Notes under the pieces: generated by a model | What the model was told of the DNA's origin: nothing | Databases searched by the model: none | What the model saw: only the letters and a program-made list of their open reading frames with translations | From: Lysobacter sp. FW306-1B-D06B | GTDB lineage: Bacteria; Pseudomonadota; Gammaproteobacteria; Xanthomonadales; Xanthomonadaceae | Length of the DNA: 64,000 nucleotides | Assembly: GCF_038446665.1 (NCBI RefSeq) | Contig: NZ_CP151802.1 | Coordinates: forward strand, 1,550,001-1,614,000 | Direction of reading: 5' to 3' | Shown: in pieces, positions 57,331-64,000 of the stretch | Numbering within the stretch: position 1 is the stretch's first letter | How the letters are laid out: each line of letters starts with the position of its first letter | Translations under genes and position numbers: made by a program

Positions 57331-58445
57331 ACGTTCATCTCCATGAACCAGATCGCGAAGAAGGCGTCGAGGATGATCACCATCGAGATCGACTGCACCA
57401 CGCTGGAGGTCGTGCGTTCGCCGACCGACTGCGCGGTGCCTTCCACCTGCAAACCTTCCAGGCAACCGATCAGGCTGATCAGCAGCGCGAACACCGGCGC
57501 CTTCGCCAGCCCGACGAGGAAGTGCCGAAGTTCCATCGTCTCGTGCATGCGCGCCAGGTACTGCTGCGGCGGGATATCGAGGCTGTACGCACCAACGGTG
57601 AGTCCGCCGAGCAGTCCGAACACCATCGCGATGAACGTCAGCAGCGGCAACATCACCAGCAGTGCGAGCATGCGCGGAATGACCAGCAGGTCGATCGGGT
57701 CCATGCCCAGCGTGCGGATCGCGTCCACTTCCTCGCGGCTGACCATCGCACCGATCTGCGCGGTGAACGCGCTTGCGGTGCGGCCGGCCAGCACGATGGC
57801 GGTAAGCAGCACCGCGAACTCGCGCAGGAACGAAATGCTCACCAGCTCGACGACGAAGATCTCCGCGCCGAAGTCGCGCAGGATGTTCGCGCCCAGGAAC
57901 GCCACCACCGCGCCCACCAGGAAACACAGCAGCGCGACCAGCGGCACGGCATCCAGGCCGACCTGCTCCATGTGGAAGACGGTCGCGGTGGGGCGGAAGC
58001 GACCGGGTTCCTTGAACATGCGCAGCAGCTTGACCTGCGTCTCGCCGAGGAACCCGATCAGCGCCAGCGCTTCCTTCCAGTTGTTGTGCACCGCGCGGCC
58101 CAGGCGCGCGAGCGCGGCGCTCACGCCGTATTCGCGTTTCTTGCGCGGGCGGTCGTCGGCCACGTCCTCGATCGCCGACACCAGCGCCTGGTGGGACTCG
58201 TGGAAGGTGAGCACGTCGAAGTCCAGATCGTTGCGCCGGGCGAAGCGCAGCAACTGCAGCACGCCGACCGAGTCCAGCCGCTCCACGCCGGTGGCGTCGA
58301 TCGCATCGATCCCGGCAGGAACCGACTTCAGCGCGGCACCGATGTCCCCGGCGAAGTCCAGCGTCCACGAGCCGGACAGCCGCAACCGCGACGGCGCCCG
58401 GCCATCGGCGTCGATCTGCGGCGGGTGCGCGGTCGTTTCCGTCAT
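57327..58445 (-). CDS. mlaE: MlaE-type permease with fused N-terminal STAS domain
   Basis: A 372-aa permease. Residues 1 to about 105 form a STAS domain (RLRLSGSWTLDFAGDIG...IDATGVERLDSVGVLQLL), the function given by a separate MlaB in E. coli. The rest is the MlaE fold: VALLCFLVGAVVAFLGA, VELVSISFLREFAVLLTAIVLAGRTASAFTAQIGAM, then EEVDAIRTLGMDPIDLLVIPR, and the C-terminal spans. Fusion of the STAS part to the permease means no separate mlaB is needed. Confidence 0.93.
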   Translation of the reverse strand: MTETTAHPPQIDADGRAPSRLRLSGSWTLDFAGDIGAALKSVPAGIDAIDATGVERLDSVGVLQLLRFARRNDLDFDVLTFHESHQALVSAIEDVADDRPRKKREYGVSAALARLGRAVHNNWKEALALIGFLGETQVKLLRMFKEPGRFRPTATVFHMEQVGLDAVPLVALLCFLVGAVVAFLGANILRDFGAEIFVVELVSISFLREFAVLLTAIVLAGRTASAFTAQIGAMVSREEVDAIRTLGMDPIDLLVIPRMLALLVMLPLLTFIAMVFGLLGGLTVGAYSLDIPPQQYLARMHETMELRHFLVGLAKAPVFALLISLIGCLEGLQVEGTAQSVGERTTSSVVQSISMVIILDAFFAIWFMEMNV

Positions 58446-58561
58446 CAGCGGGCCCTGGAAGCTGCGGCGAGGATAACAGCCTCCGTATCGCGACCGCTGC
58501 GAAAGCCACGCGAAGGCGCCGCCCGCTGCCAAGCGGCGCGGCCGCATGCGATGCTTCGCGC

Positions 58562-59812
58562 ATGTCGAATCCGCCGCCCCTGAGCGCCGCCAGCTACGCC
58601 GCACGCATCAACTTCGTGATCGAGCTGGCCGAGCGCCTGCACGCCTACGGCACCACCGCGCAGCGCCTGGAGGGCGCGATCAGCGCGGTCGCGCAGCGCC
58701 TGCGGCTGGAGTGCGAACCCTGGTCGAACCCGACCGGCCTGATCCTCACCTTCGCCGATCCGCAACGTCCTCCGGGCGAGAGCGACACCACGCGCGTGAT
58801 CCGTCTGCCGCCCGGCGAGAACGACCTGTACCGGCTGGCCGAAACCGATCGCATCGCCGAAGACGTGATGGCCGGCCGGCTGGGCCTTGCCGAGGCGCAT
58901 GCGCAGATGAGCGCGCTCGACAGACCGCCGACGCGACGTTTCCGCGCCATGCAGGTGGCGGCCTACGGGCTGGCGGCGACCGGCATTGCCGGCCTGTTGC
59001 GACTGCCCTGGCTCGACATCGGCGTGGCCGGCGTCAACGGATTGCTGATCGGCGTGCTGGTGCAATGGTCGGAGACGCATCCGCGCTTCAAGGAAGCGCT
59101 GGAAGCGGTGACGGCGATGTTCGCCGCGACCGTGACCTTGCTGGTGGCTTCGTTCGTGGCACCGTTGAACCAGAACACGGTGATCATCGCCTCGCTGATC
59201 GTGCTGCTGCCCGGCATGGCGCTGACGAATGCGGTGAACGAACTCACCAGCCAGCACCTGGTGTCGGGCACGGCGCGATTCGCCGGTGCGTTGACGACGG
59301 TGCTCAAGCTCGCCATCGGCACGGTGATCGCGCTGTATCTGGCGGACCTGATCGGCCTGCATGCGCAGGTGCGCGCTTCGCGCCCGCAGCCGGAATGGGT
59401 GGAGTGGGGCGCGCTGGTACTGGCGGCGTTCGCCTTCGCGGTGCTGTTCCGCGCGCACCGGCGCGACTATCCCAAGGTGATGGCCGCCGCCGCCAGCGGA
59501 TACCTCATCTCGCGTTACGGCGGGCAGGCGTTCGGCAATCCGGCGGGCATCTTCCTCGCGGCGCTGGTGCTGACGGCCGCCGGCAACGCCTACGCGCGCT
59601 GGTGGAACCGGCCCGGCGCGATCCTGCGCGTGCCCGGCATCATCATGCTGGTGCCCGGCAGCGTGAGCCTGCGCGGCTTGCTGACGCTGATCCAGCAGCA
59701 GGACATCGACGCCGGCCAGGCGGCATTGCTGGCTGTGCTTAACATCCTGCTGGCGCTCATCGCCGGCCTGCTGTTCGGCAACCTGCTGCTGCCGTCGCGG
59801 CGGAACCTCTGA
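58562..59812 (+). CDS. ThrE-like threonine/serine exporter family membrane protein
   Basis: A 416-aa protein with a soluble N-terminal part (LAERLHAYGTTAQRLEGAISAVAQRL...) like the DUF1212 domain, followed by about ten spans from residue 130 on, including PLNQNTVIIASLIVLLPGMALTNAVNELTSQHLVSG and VPGSVSLRGLL of the ThrE/DUF3815 halves. Both halves are in one chain, as in Corynebacterium ThrE. The transported amino acid is not proven. It diverges from the Mla operon with 116 bases between starts. Confidence 0.88.
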   Translation: MSNPPPLSAASYAARINFVIELAERLHAYGTTAQRLEGAISAVAQRLRLECEPWSNPTGLILTFADPQRPPGESDTTRVIRLPPGENDLYRLAETDRIAEDVMAGRLGLAEAHAQMSALDRPPTRRFRAMQVAAYGLAATGIAGLLRLPWLDIGVAGVNGLLIGVLVQWSETHPRFKEALEAVTAMFAATVTLLVASFVAPLNQNTVIIASLIVLLPGMALTNAVNELTSQHLVSGTARFAGALTTVLKLAIGTVIALYLADLIGLHAQVRASRPQPEWVEWGALVLAAFAFAVLFRAHRRDYPKVMAAAASGYLISRYGGQAFGNPAGIFLAALVLTAAGNAYARWWNRPGAILRVPGIIMLVPGSVSLRGLLTLIQQQDIDAGQAALLAVLNILLALIAGLLFGNLLLPSRRNL

Positions 59813-59840
59813 GGGGTTTGGCCGCTTTCGCGTGACCATG

Positions 59841-59866
59841 AAAAAACCCCGGTCGCCCGGGGTTTT
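59841..59866. terminator. Bidirectional terminator
   Basis: AAAAAACCCCGG-TCGC-CCGGGGTTTT hairpin between the convergent ThrE-like and H-NS-like genes. Confidence 0.92.
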
Positions 59867-59889
59867 CGGTTTCGAACCGGATCCTGCGA

Positions 59890-60261
59890 TCAGCGGATCA
59901 GGAAATCCTCGATTTTCTTCCCCGCGCTGATCTGCGCCGCCATCCAGCGCGGCGGTTTGCCGCGGCCAGCCCAGGTTTCGGACGGATTGGCGGGATTGCG
60001 ATACTTCGGCGCGACCTTGCCGGTGCTCTTGCCGGCCTTGCGCGACGGCGCCTTGGCGGCCTTGGCCGGCTTGCGTTCGGCCGGTGCCGAGCCACCGAAC
60101 AACTCGGCGATGGAATAGCCTTCGGCCTTGGCCAGCTGCGTGAGCTTCTTGCGAACCACCGCGATCGGCTTGCGCTTGCTCAGCGTGGTCTTGCGCTTCT
60201 TGGCCTGGTTGATGAGCGCGTCGAGTTCCTTCGCCGACAGGGATTCGAGGTTGATCGACAT
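59890..60261 (-). CDS. H-NS-family nucleoid protein (XrvA-like)
   Basis: A 123-aa DNA-binding protein. The N-terminal 60 residues (LESLSAKELDALINQAKKRKTTLSKRKPIAVVRKKL) form the dimerising helices, a Lys/Ala/Ser-rich linker follows, and the C-terminal YRNPANPSETWAGRGKPPRWMAAQI holds the H-NS-type AT-hook-like core. It silences AT-rich and horizontally acquired genes. The promoter region contains a palindrome cluster that may serve autoregulation. Confidence 0.92.
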   Translation of the reverse strand: MSINLESLSAKELDALINQAKKRKTTLSKRKPIAVVRKKLTQLAKAEGYSIAELFGGSAPAERKPAKAAKAPSRKAGKSTGKVAPKYRNPANPSETWAGRGKPPRWMAAQISAGKKIEDFLIR

Positions 60262-60292
60262 GAGGCCTCCGGGGTGGCGGGGATTTTCGGCG

Positions 60293-60343
60293 GATTATCG
60301 GGAGGATTATCGAAGTCGATAATCGGCGGGTTTTCCCGATGAT
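60293..60343 (-). promoter_or_regulatory. Nested palindromes before the H-NS-like gene
   Basis: GATTATCGA-AG-TCGATAATC (60305-60324) is a perfect palindrome. Outer half-sites GATTATCGGGA (60293) and TCCCGATGAT (about 60335) form a second inverted pair. On the minus strand, GATAAT occurs twice 12 bases apart, so the site overlaps one or two -10 elements of the gene that starts at 60261. Confidence 0.5.
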
Positions 60344-60345
60344 AG

Positions 60346-60551
60346 TCGCCGGACTCGCGCGGCGTAAATGCGGGGCGTGTCGTGTCCCTTTCCCGTTGCG
60401 GCGACCGAAGGGAGTGCACAGAGCTGAGAGGGGCTGGCGCCAAGCGCCAAAAAGGGCGGCCGCTGCGCGAAAAGCCGTCCCCTCTCCCTCGCCGCTGCGC
60501 GGCTTTCCCTCTCCCGCAAGGGGAGAGGGGTTTGAGTATCGCGGGCGGCGA
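60346..60551. other. Intergenic region between proS and the H-NS-like gene
   Basis: About 200 bases with no gene. It contains a GGCGCCAAGCGCC-type inverted repeat near 60435 and the CCCTCTCCC palindrome at 60507-60529. Confidence 0.6.
60507..60529. repeat. CCCTCTCCC-GCAA-GGGGAGAGGG palindrome
   Basis: A near-perfect 9-pair inverted repeat with a GCAA loop, resembling the palindrome at 17174-17192. It lies 23 bases beyond the proS stop and may act as its transcript end. Confidence 0.55.
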
Positions 60552-62264
60552 TTACTTCCCGAACTTCGCGAACACGCCCGCGCGGTCGAGGTTTTCCGCC
60601 TCGGTGGCGAGGCGGTGGCGGTATTCGAACGTGCCCGCCGCCAGACCGCGTTCGGAAACCACGACGCGGTGCGGGATGCCGATCAATTCCATGTCGGCGA
60701 ACATCGCGCCCGGGCGCAGGCCGCGGTCGTCCAGCGCGGTCTCGATGCCGGCGGCATTGAGGTCGCGATAGAGCGCCTGCGCGGCCTCGGCCACGGCCGC
60801 GTCGTTCTTCGGGTTGATCACGCACACCACCGCCTGCCAGGGCGCCATCGCCTCCGGCCAGACGATGCCGTTCTCGTCGTGGTTCTGCTCGATCGCCGCT
60901 GCCACTATCCGCGACACGCCGATGCCGTAGCAGCCCATCACCGGCGTGGTGGCCTTGCCGTTGGAATCGAGCACGGTGAGCTTGAGTGCTTCGGCGTACT
61001 TGCTGCCGAGCTGGAACACGTGGCCCACCTCGATGCCGCGCGCGATCGCCAGCGTGCCGCGGCCGTCGGGCGAGGGATCGCCTTCCAGGACATTGCGGAT
61101 GTCGGCCACGACGTCGGCTTCGGGCAGGTCGCGGCCCCAGTTCACGCCGGCCAGGTGGAAGCCCTTTTCGTTCGCGCCGACGACGAAGTCGGCCATCGCC
61201 GCGACGCTGCGGTCGGCGATGATGCGGATGGCCTTCTTCGGCTGCACCGGGCCGAGGAAACCGGGCTCGCTGCCGAGGTGTTCGAGGATCTCGGCTTCCG
61301 ACGCCAGGCGATAACCGGCCAGGCCTTCGATCTTGCCCAGCTTGACCTCGTTGACCGCGTGGTCGCCGCGCACCAGCGCCAGCACGAACTGCGCGGTGCC
61401 TTCGGCGTCGGAGCCCATGACGGCCACCGACTTGACCGTGCGATCGAGCGTGATGCCCATCAGCGCGGCGACGTCCTCGCAGGTCTTCTGGTGCGGCGTG
61501 TCGACCTTGCGCATCGCTTCGCCCGCCGCGGCGCGCGGGCCGGGCGAGATTGCTTCGGCCAGCTCGACGTTGGCGGCGTAGTCGGAACCGTCGGAGAAGA
61601 AGATCGCGTCCTCGCCCGAATCGGCGAGCACCTGGAACTCGTGCGACACCGCGCCGCCGATCGCGCCGCTGTCGGCCGATACCGCGCGGAACTTCAGCCC
61701 CAGGCGCGTGAAGATGCGGCCGTAGGTGTCGTACATGTTCTTGTACTCGCGGCCCAGGTCCTCGTCGCTGACGTGGAAGGAGTACGAGTCCTTCATCAGG
61801 AACTCGCGTGCGCGCATCACGCCGAAGCGCGGGCGGATCTCGTCGCGGAACTTGGTCTGGATCTGGTAGAAGTTGACCGGCAGCTGCTTGTAGCTGGACA
61901 GCTCGTTGCGCGCGAAGTCGGTGATGACTTCCTCGTGCGTGGGGCCGTAGCAGTACCAGGCTTCCTTGCGGTCCTGCATCTTCAAAAGCTGGCCGCCGAA
62001 CTTCTCCCAGCGGCCGGTTTCTTCCCACAGTTCCTTGGGCTGCACCGCCGGCATCAGCACCTCGATCGCGCCCGCGGCGTTCATTTCCTCGCGCACGGCG
62101 CGTTCGACCTTGCGCAGCACGCGCAGGCCCAGCGGCGACCAGGTGTACAGGCCGGCGGCGAGCTTGCGGATCATGCCGGCCTTGAGCATCAGCTTGTGGC
62201 TGACGATTTCGGCCTCGGCGGGGGTTTCCTTGCTGGTGTGGAGGTGGAACTGCGACAGGCGCAT
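60552..62264 (-). CDS. proS: Prolyl-tRNA synthetase
   Basis: A 570-aa class II synthetase of the bacterial type. Motif 1 region [35 protein letters not shown], motif 2 [32 protein letters not shown], then the YbaK-like editing insertion ([12 protein letters not shown]...[19 protein letters not shown]), and motif 3 [17 protein letters not shown]. The ATG at 62264 gives the usual MRLSQFHL start; an ATG at 62300 would add 12 residues. Confidence 0.97.
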   Translation of the reverse strand: MRLSQFHLHTSKETPAEAEIVSHKLMLKAGMIRKLAAGLYTWSPLGLRVLRKVERAVREEMNAAGAIEVLMPAVQPKELWEETGRWEKFGGQLLKMQDRKEAWYCYGPTHEEVITDFARNELSSYKQLPVNFYQIQTKFRDEIRPRFGVMRAREFLMKDSYSFHVSDEDLGREYKNMYDTYGRIFTRLGLKFRAVSADSGAIGGAVSHEFQVLADSGEDAIFFSDGSDYAANVELAEAISPGPRAAAGEAMRKVDTPHQKTCEDVAALMGITLDRTVKSVAVMGSDAEGTAQFVLALVRGDHAVNEVKLGKIEGLAGYRLASEAEILEHLGSEPGFLGPVQPKKAIRIIADRSVAAMADFVVGANEKGFHLAGVNWGRDLPEADVVADIRNVLEGDPSPDGRGTLAIARGIEVGHVFQLGSKYAEALKLTVLDSNGKATTPVMGCYGIGVSRIVAAAIEQNHDENGIVWPEAMAPWQAVVCVINPKNDAAVAEAAQALYRDLNAAGIETALDDRGLRPGAMFADMELIGIPHRVVVSERGLAAGTFEYRHRLATEAENLDRAGVFAKFGK

Positions 62265-62342
62265 CGGCGTGGGGCTTTCGAACGTGAGGGAAGCGGCCAT
62301 TCTGCCATGCATGGCCGGCCCCGCCGGAGGCCCGGAAACGAC

Positions 62343-62370
62343 GAAGCCGGCCCGCGAGGGGGCCGGCTTC
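62343..62370 (-). terminator. Hairpin after the DUF4124 gene
   Basis: GAAGCCGGCCC-GCGAG-GGGCCGGCTTC is an 11-pair stem located 19 bases past the stop on the minus strand. No T tract is present. Confidence 0.4.
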
Positions 62371-62388
62371 GACGGTATGCGCTGCGGA

Positions 62389-62802
62389 TCAGCTGCCGCT
62401 GGAGACGGCCGTGCTCTCGCAATAGGTCTTGATCTGGGCTTCGGCCAGCGCGGTGCGGTTGGCGCGTTCGCTGTCGTTGAGGCTGCGGTCGGGCTTGCCG
62501 TCCTTGTCCTCGTCGATGCCGACCTGGCCACCGCCCTGGAGCACCGACAGGTTGCTGCGGGCGTTGGTGCAGTTGGCATTGGCGGCCACCGGCTTGGCTG
62601 CCGGCTGAGCGGCCGGCGCGGTGCCGTCCTTGGTGGCGAGGTTGCGACCCTTGATGTCCTGGCCCGGCGGCGGTGCGTCGGAGTAGTGGGTGACGCCCTT
62701 CTCGTCCTTCCACTGATAGACCTTGGCAGCGAAGGCCGGGGTGGCGAGGAGCAGGCTCAGGCCGGCCACGAGGCCGGGCAACAGGCGGAACGTCTTGGAC
62801 AT
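62389..62802 (-). CDS. DUF4124-domain exported protein
   Basis: A 137-aa protein with a signal peptide ([25 protein letters not shown]) and the DUF4124 segment [22 protein letters not shown], followed by a low-complexity Ala/Pro stretch and a C-terminal part with two Cys (C-TNARSNL and TYCES). The function is unknown; DUF4124 proteins are common in gammaproteobacterial periplasms. It diverges from pssA. Confidence 0.88.
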   Translation of the reverse strand: MSKTFRLLPGLVAGLSLLLATPAFAAKVYQWKDEKGVTHYSDAPPPGQDIKGRNLATKDGTAPAAQPAAKPVAANANCTNARSNLSVLQGGGQVGIDEDKDGKPDRSLNDSERANRTALAEAQIKTYCESTAVSSGS

Positions 62803-62967
62803 GCGGGGCTCCGGGCTCGGTCGGGCGGGGGAATGGCGCGATTGCAGCACCGCGCCGGGCCCCAGGCAAGCGCCCGCCTCCGGGAGTGTACGCATATGTG
62901 GAGGCGGTCTCGTTGTGTTCCGGCACCCGTCGCCGCATGAAGGTGCCGGTCGAAGGGCCGATCGTCT

Positions 62968-62973
62968 TACACT
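62968..62973 (+). promoter_or_regulatory. Putative pssA -10 box (TACACT)
   Basis: GTCTTACACTTTCC lies about 65 bases before the chosen pssA start in a GC-rich stretch. No clear -35 box. Confidence 0.35.
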
Positions 62974-63035
62974 TTCCTGTCGCGGTCCGCCGCGAGAGCC
63001 CCCTCGCCCCATCCGAGATGCCGACAGCCCCCCAC

Positions 63036-63809
63036 ATGGACGACACGCAACAGCCCCCGCGACCGCGCGGCCGCGGGATCTACCTGCTGCCCAACCTGTT
63101 CACCACCGGCGGCCTGTTCGCCGGCTTCTACGCGATCATCGCCGCGACCCAGGGGCGGTTCGACGACGCCTGCATCGCGGTGTTCGTGGCGGGCATCCTC
63201 GACGGGCTGGACGGACGCGTGGCGCGCCTGACCAACACGCAGAGCGAGTTCGGCGTGCAGTACGACTCGCTGGCCGACCTGGTCAGCTTCGGCCTCGCCC
63301 CGGCGCTGGTGATGTACCACTGGGCCTTGCAGGAGATGCGGCTGGACGGCGCGATCCCCGGCAAGATCGGCTGGGTGGCGGCATTCCTCTACGCCGCGTG
63401 CGCCGCATTGCGGCTGGCGCGCTTCAACTCGCAGGTGGGGCAGGTCGACAAGCGCTGGTTCATCGGCCTGGCCAGTCCAGCCGCGGCGGGCCTGGTCGCC
63501 AGCTTCGTATGGACGTGCCACGACCTGGGCTACAGCGGCGAACAACTGCGCTACCTCGCGCTCGGCGTGACCATCACCGCCGGCCTGCTGATGGTCAGTC
63601 GCCTGCGTTACTTCAGCTTCAAGGGTGGCGGTCCGCGCCACGATCGCGTGCCGTTCCTCGCCATCGTCGTGGTGCTGGCGGTGGTCGTCGGCATCGCGAT
63701 CGATCCGCCACGCGTGCTGCTGGCGATCGGTGCGCTGTATGCGTTGTCCGGGCCGGGTTATGCGATCTTCCGACGCATCCGCCGACCGGCCGTCGAGGCG
63801 GCGCCATGA
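63036..63809 (+). CDS. pssA: CDP-diacylglycerol-serine O-phosphatidyltransferase
   Basis: A 257-aa multi-span enzyme making phosphatidylserine, the precursor of phosphatidylethanolamine. The CDP-alcohol phosphotransferase motif D-x2-DG-x2-AR-x8-G-x3-D-x3-D is present as DGLDGRVARLTNTQSEFGVQYDSLADL. LPNLFTTGGLFAGFYAI and at least five other spans follow. Starts at 63018 or further upstream are possible; no strong ribosome-binding site decides. The next gene overlaps by 4 bases. Confidence 0.92.
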   Translation: MDDTQQPPRPRGRGIYLLPNLFTTGGLFAGFYAIIAATQGRFDDACIAVFVAGILDGLDGRVARLTNTQSEFGVQYDSLADLVSFGLAPALVMYHWALQEMRLDGAIPGKIGWVAAFLYAACAALRLARFNSQVGQVDKRWFIGLASPAAAGLVASFVWTCHDLGYSGEQLRYLALGVTITAGLLMVSRLRYFSFKGGGPRHDRVPFLAIVVVLAVVVGIAIDPPRVLLAIGALYALSGPGYAIFRRIRRPAVEAAP

Positions 63810-64000
63810 GCGAGCTGTGGACCGCCGAGCAACGCGAATGGCTGCACGCCATGGGCCATGCCGTGTGGTCCGTCGCCTCACCCGAGGCGCGTGCGGCGGA
63901 ATCGCGGCCCGAAGAACCTTTGGCCGATTCTCCGCGCGGTGGCGGTGCCATGCGCGAAGCGGCGGCGCTGCTCGCGCGCGAGGAACGCCCGGCGTCGCGT
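63806..64000 (+). CDS. Unknown protein, N-terminal part
   Basis: The gene begins at an ATG that overlaps the pssA stop (ATGA) and runs off the window end after 65 residues. The visible part, MSELWTAEQREWLHAMGHAVW..., is followed by an Ala/Pro/Glu-rich linker. In related genomes a gene of this kind precedes rimI and may be a psi-subunit-like protein, but that is not supported by the visible sequence. Confidence 0.6.
   Translation, partial: MSELWTAEQREWLHAMGHAVWSVASPEARAAESRPEEPLADSPRGGGAMREAAALLAREERPASR

Noticed and set aside
58546..59742. 398-codon ORF overlapping the ThrE-like gene on the same strand
   Set aside because: It is a frame shadow: Ala/Arg/Gly-rich with no domain, while the other frame gives a complete membrane protein.

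Overview
This is a GC-rich chromosome segment of a gammaproteobacterium of the family Xanthomonadaceae, most likely Lysobacter or a close relative. The evidence is the gene order: a Clp-type CRP regulator beside speD and coq7, trpGDC carrying an extra monooxygenase-like gene, xanB, an XrvA-like H-NS protein, and a polysaccharide locus lying exactly between a metB-type gene and etfAB. That interval is the classic variable LPS locus of xanthomonads. No phage, IS element, CRISPR array or rRNA is visible.

Layout. (1) 1-9.5 kb: the end of a YegS-like lipid kinase, then trpE, a zinc-ribbon protein, a 101-bp inverted-repeat element, a small exported peptide, an OmpR-type two-component pair, and trpG-trpD-(ABM-like)-trpC-HAD. 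Both trpE and trpG are preceded by a short Trp-codon leader ORF that appears to start at the transcription start site. (2) 9.5-25 kb: mostly housekeeping genes: GNAT, clp, speD, coq7, an Fe-S protein, rplM-rpsI, tRNA-Gln, two tyrosine-catabolism enzymes, pilU, a DUF4398/OmpA-like pair, a YdcH-like protein, cystathionine beta-synthase, a 2OG-Fe(II) oxygenase, a P-loop sulfotransferase-like protein and a cystathionine gamma-lyase/synthase. (3) 25.1-45.7 kb: the surface-polysaccharide locus, built as two convergent operons that meet at a bidirectional terminator near 35.6 kb. The plus operon encodes an ABC exporter (Wzm/Wzt), an FkbM methyltransferase, a double glycosyltransferase, Gmd, Rmd and a GT-C-like membrane protein. 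The minus operon encodes a polyprenyl-phosphate-type GT2, a WecD-like N-acyltransferase, an acyl carrier protein, an SDR, an AMP ligase, LuxE- and LuxC-like proteins, phosphomannomutase, an SMR-like membrane protein, a methyltransferase and a WecE aminotransferase. (4) 45.7-64 kb: etfBA, xanB, an ATP-grasp protein, scoAB, galE, ETF-ubiquinone oxidoreductase, alkB-like, an Mla-type lipid transporter operon with a STAS-fused permease, a ThrE-like exporter, an H-NS protein behind an unusual palindrome cluster, proS, a DUF4124 protein and pssA.

How the parts fit. XanB and phosphomannomutase would supply GDP-mannose, which Gmd and Rmd would convert to GDP-D-rhamnose for an ABC-exported glycan. The WecE/WecD pair would make an N-acylated 4-amino-4,6-dideoxygalactose. 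The embedded ACP/ligase/SDR/LuxE/LuxC set suggests that the acyl group, or another acyl-derived decoration, is unusual. GT2, SMR and GT-C together resemble a three-component periplasmic glycosylation system. The most notable candidates are this acyl-sugar cassette and the paired, apparently leaderless trp leader ORFs.
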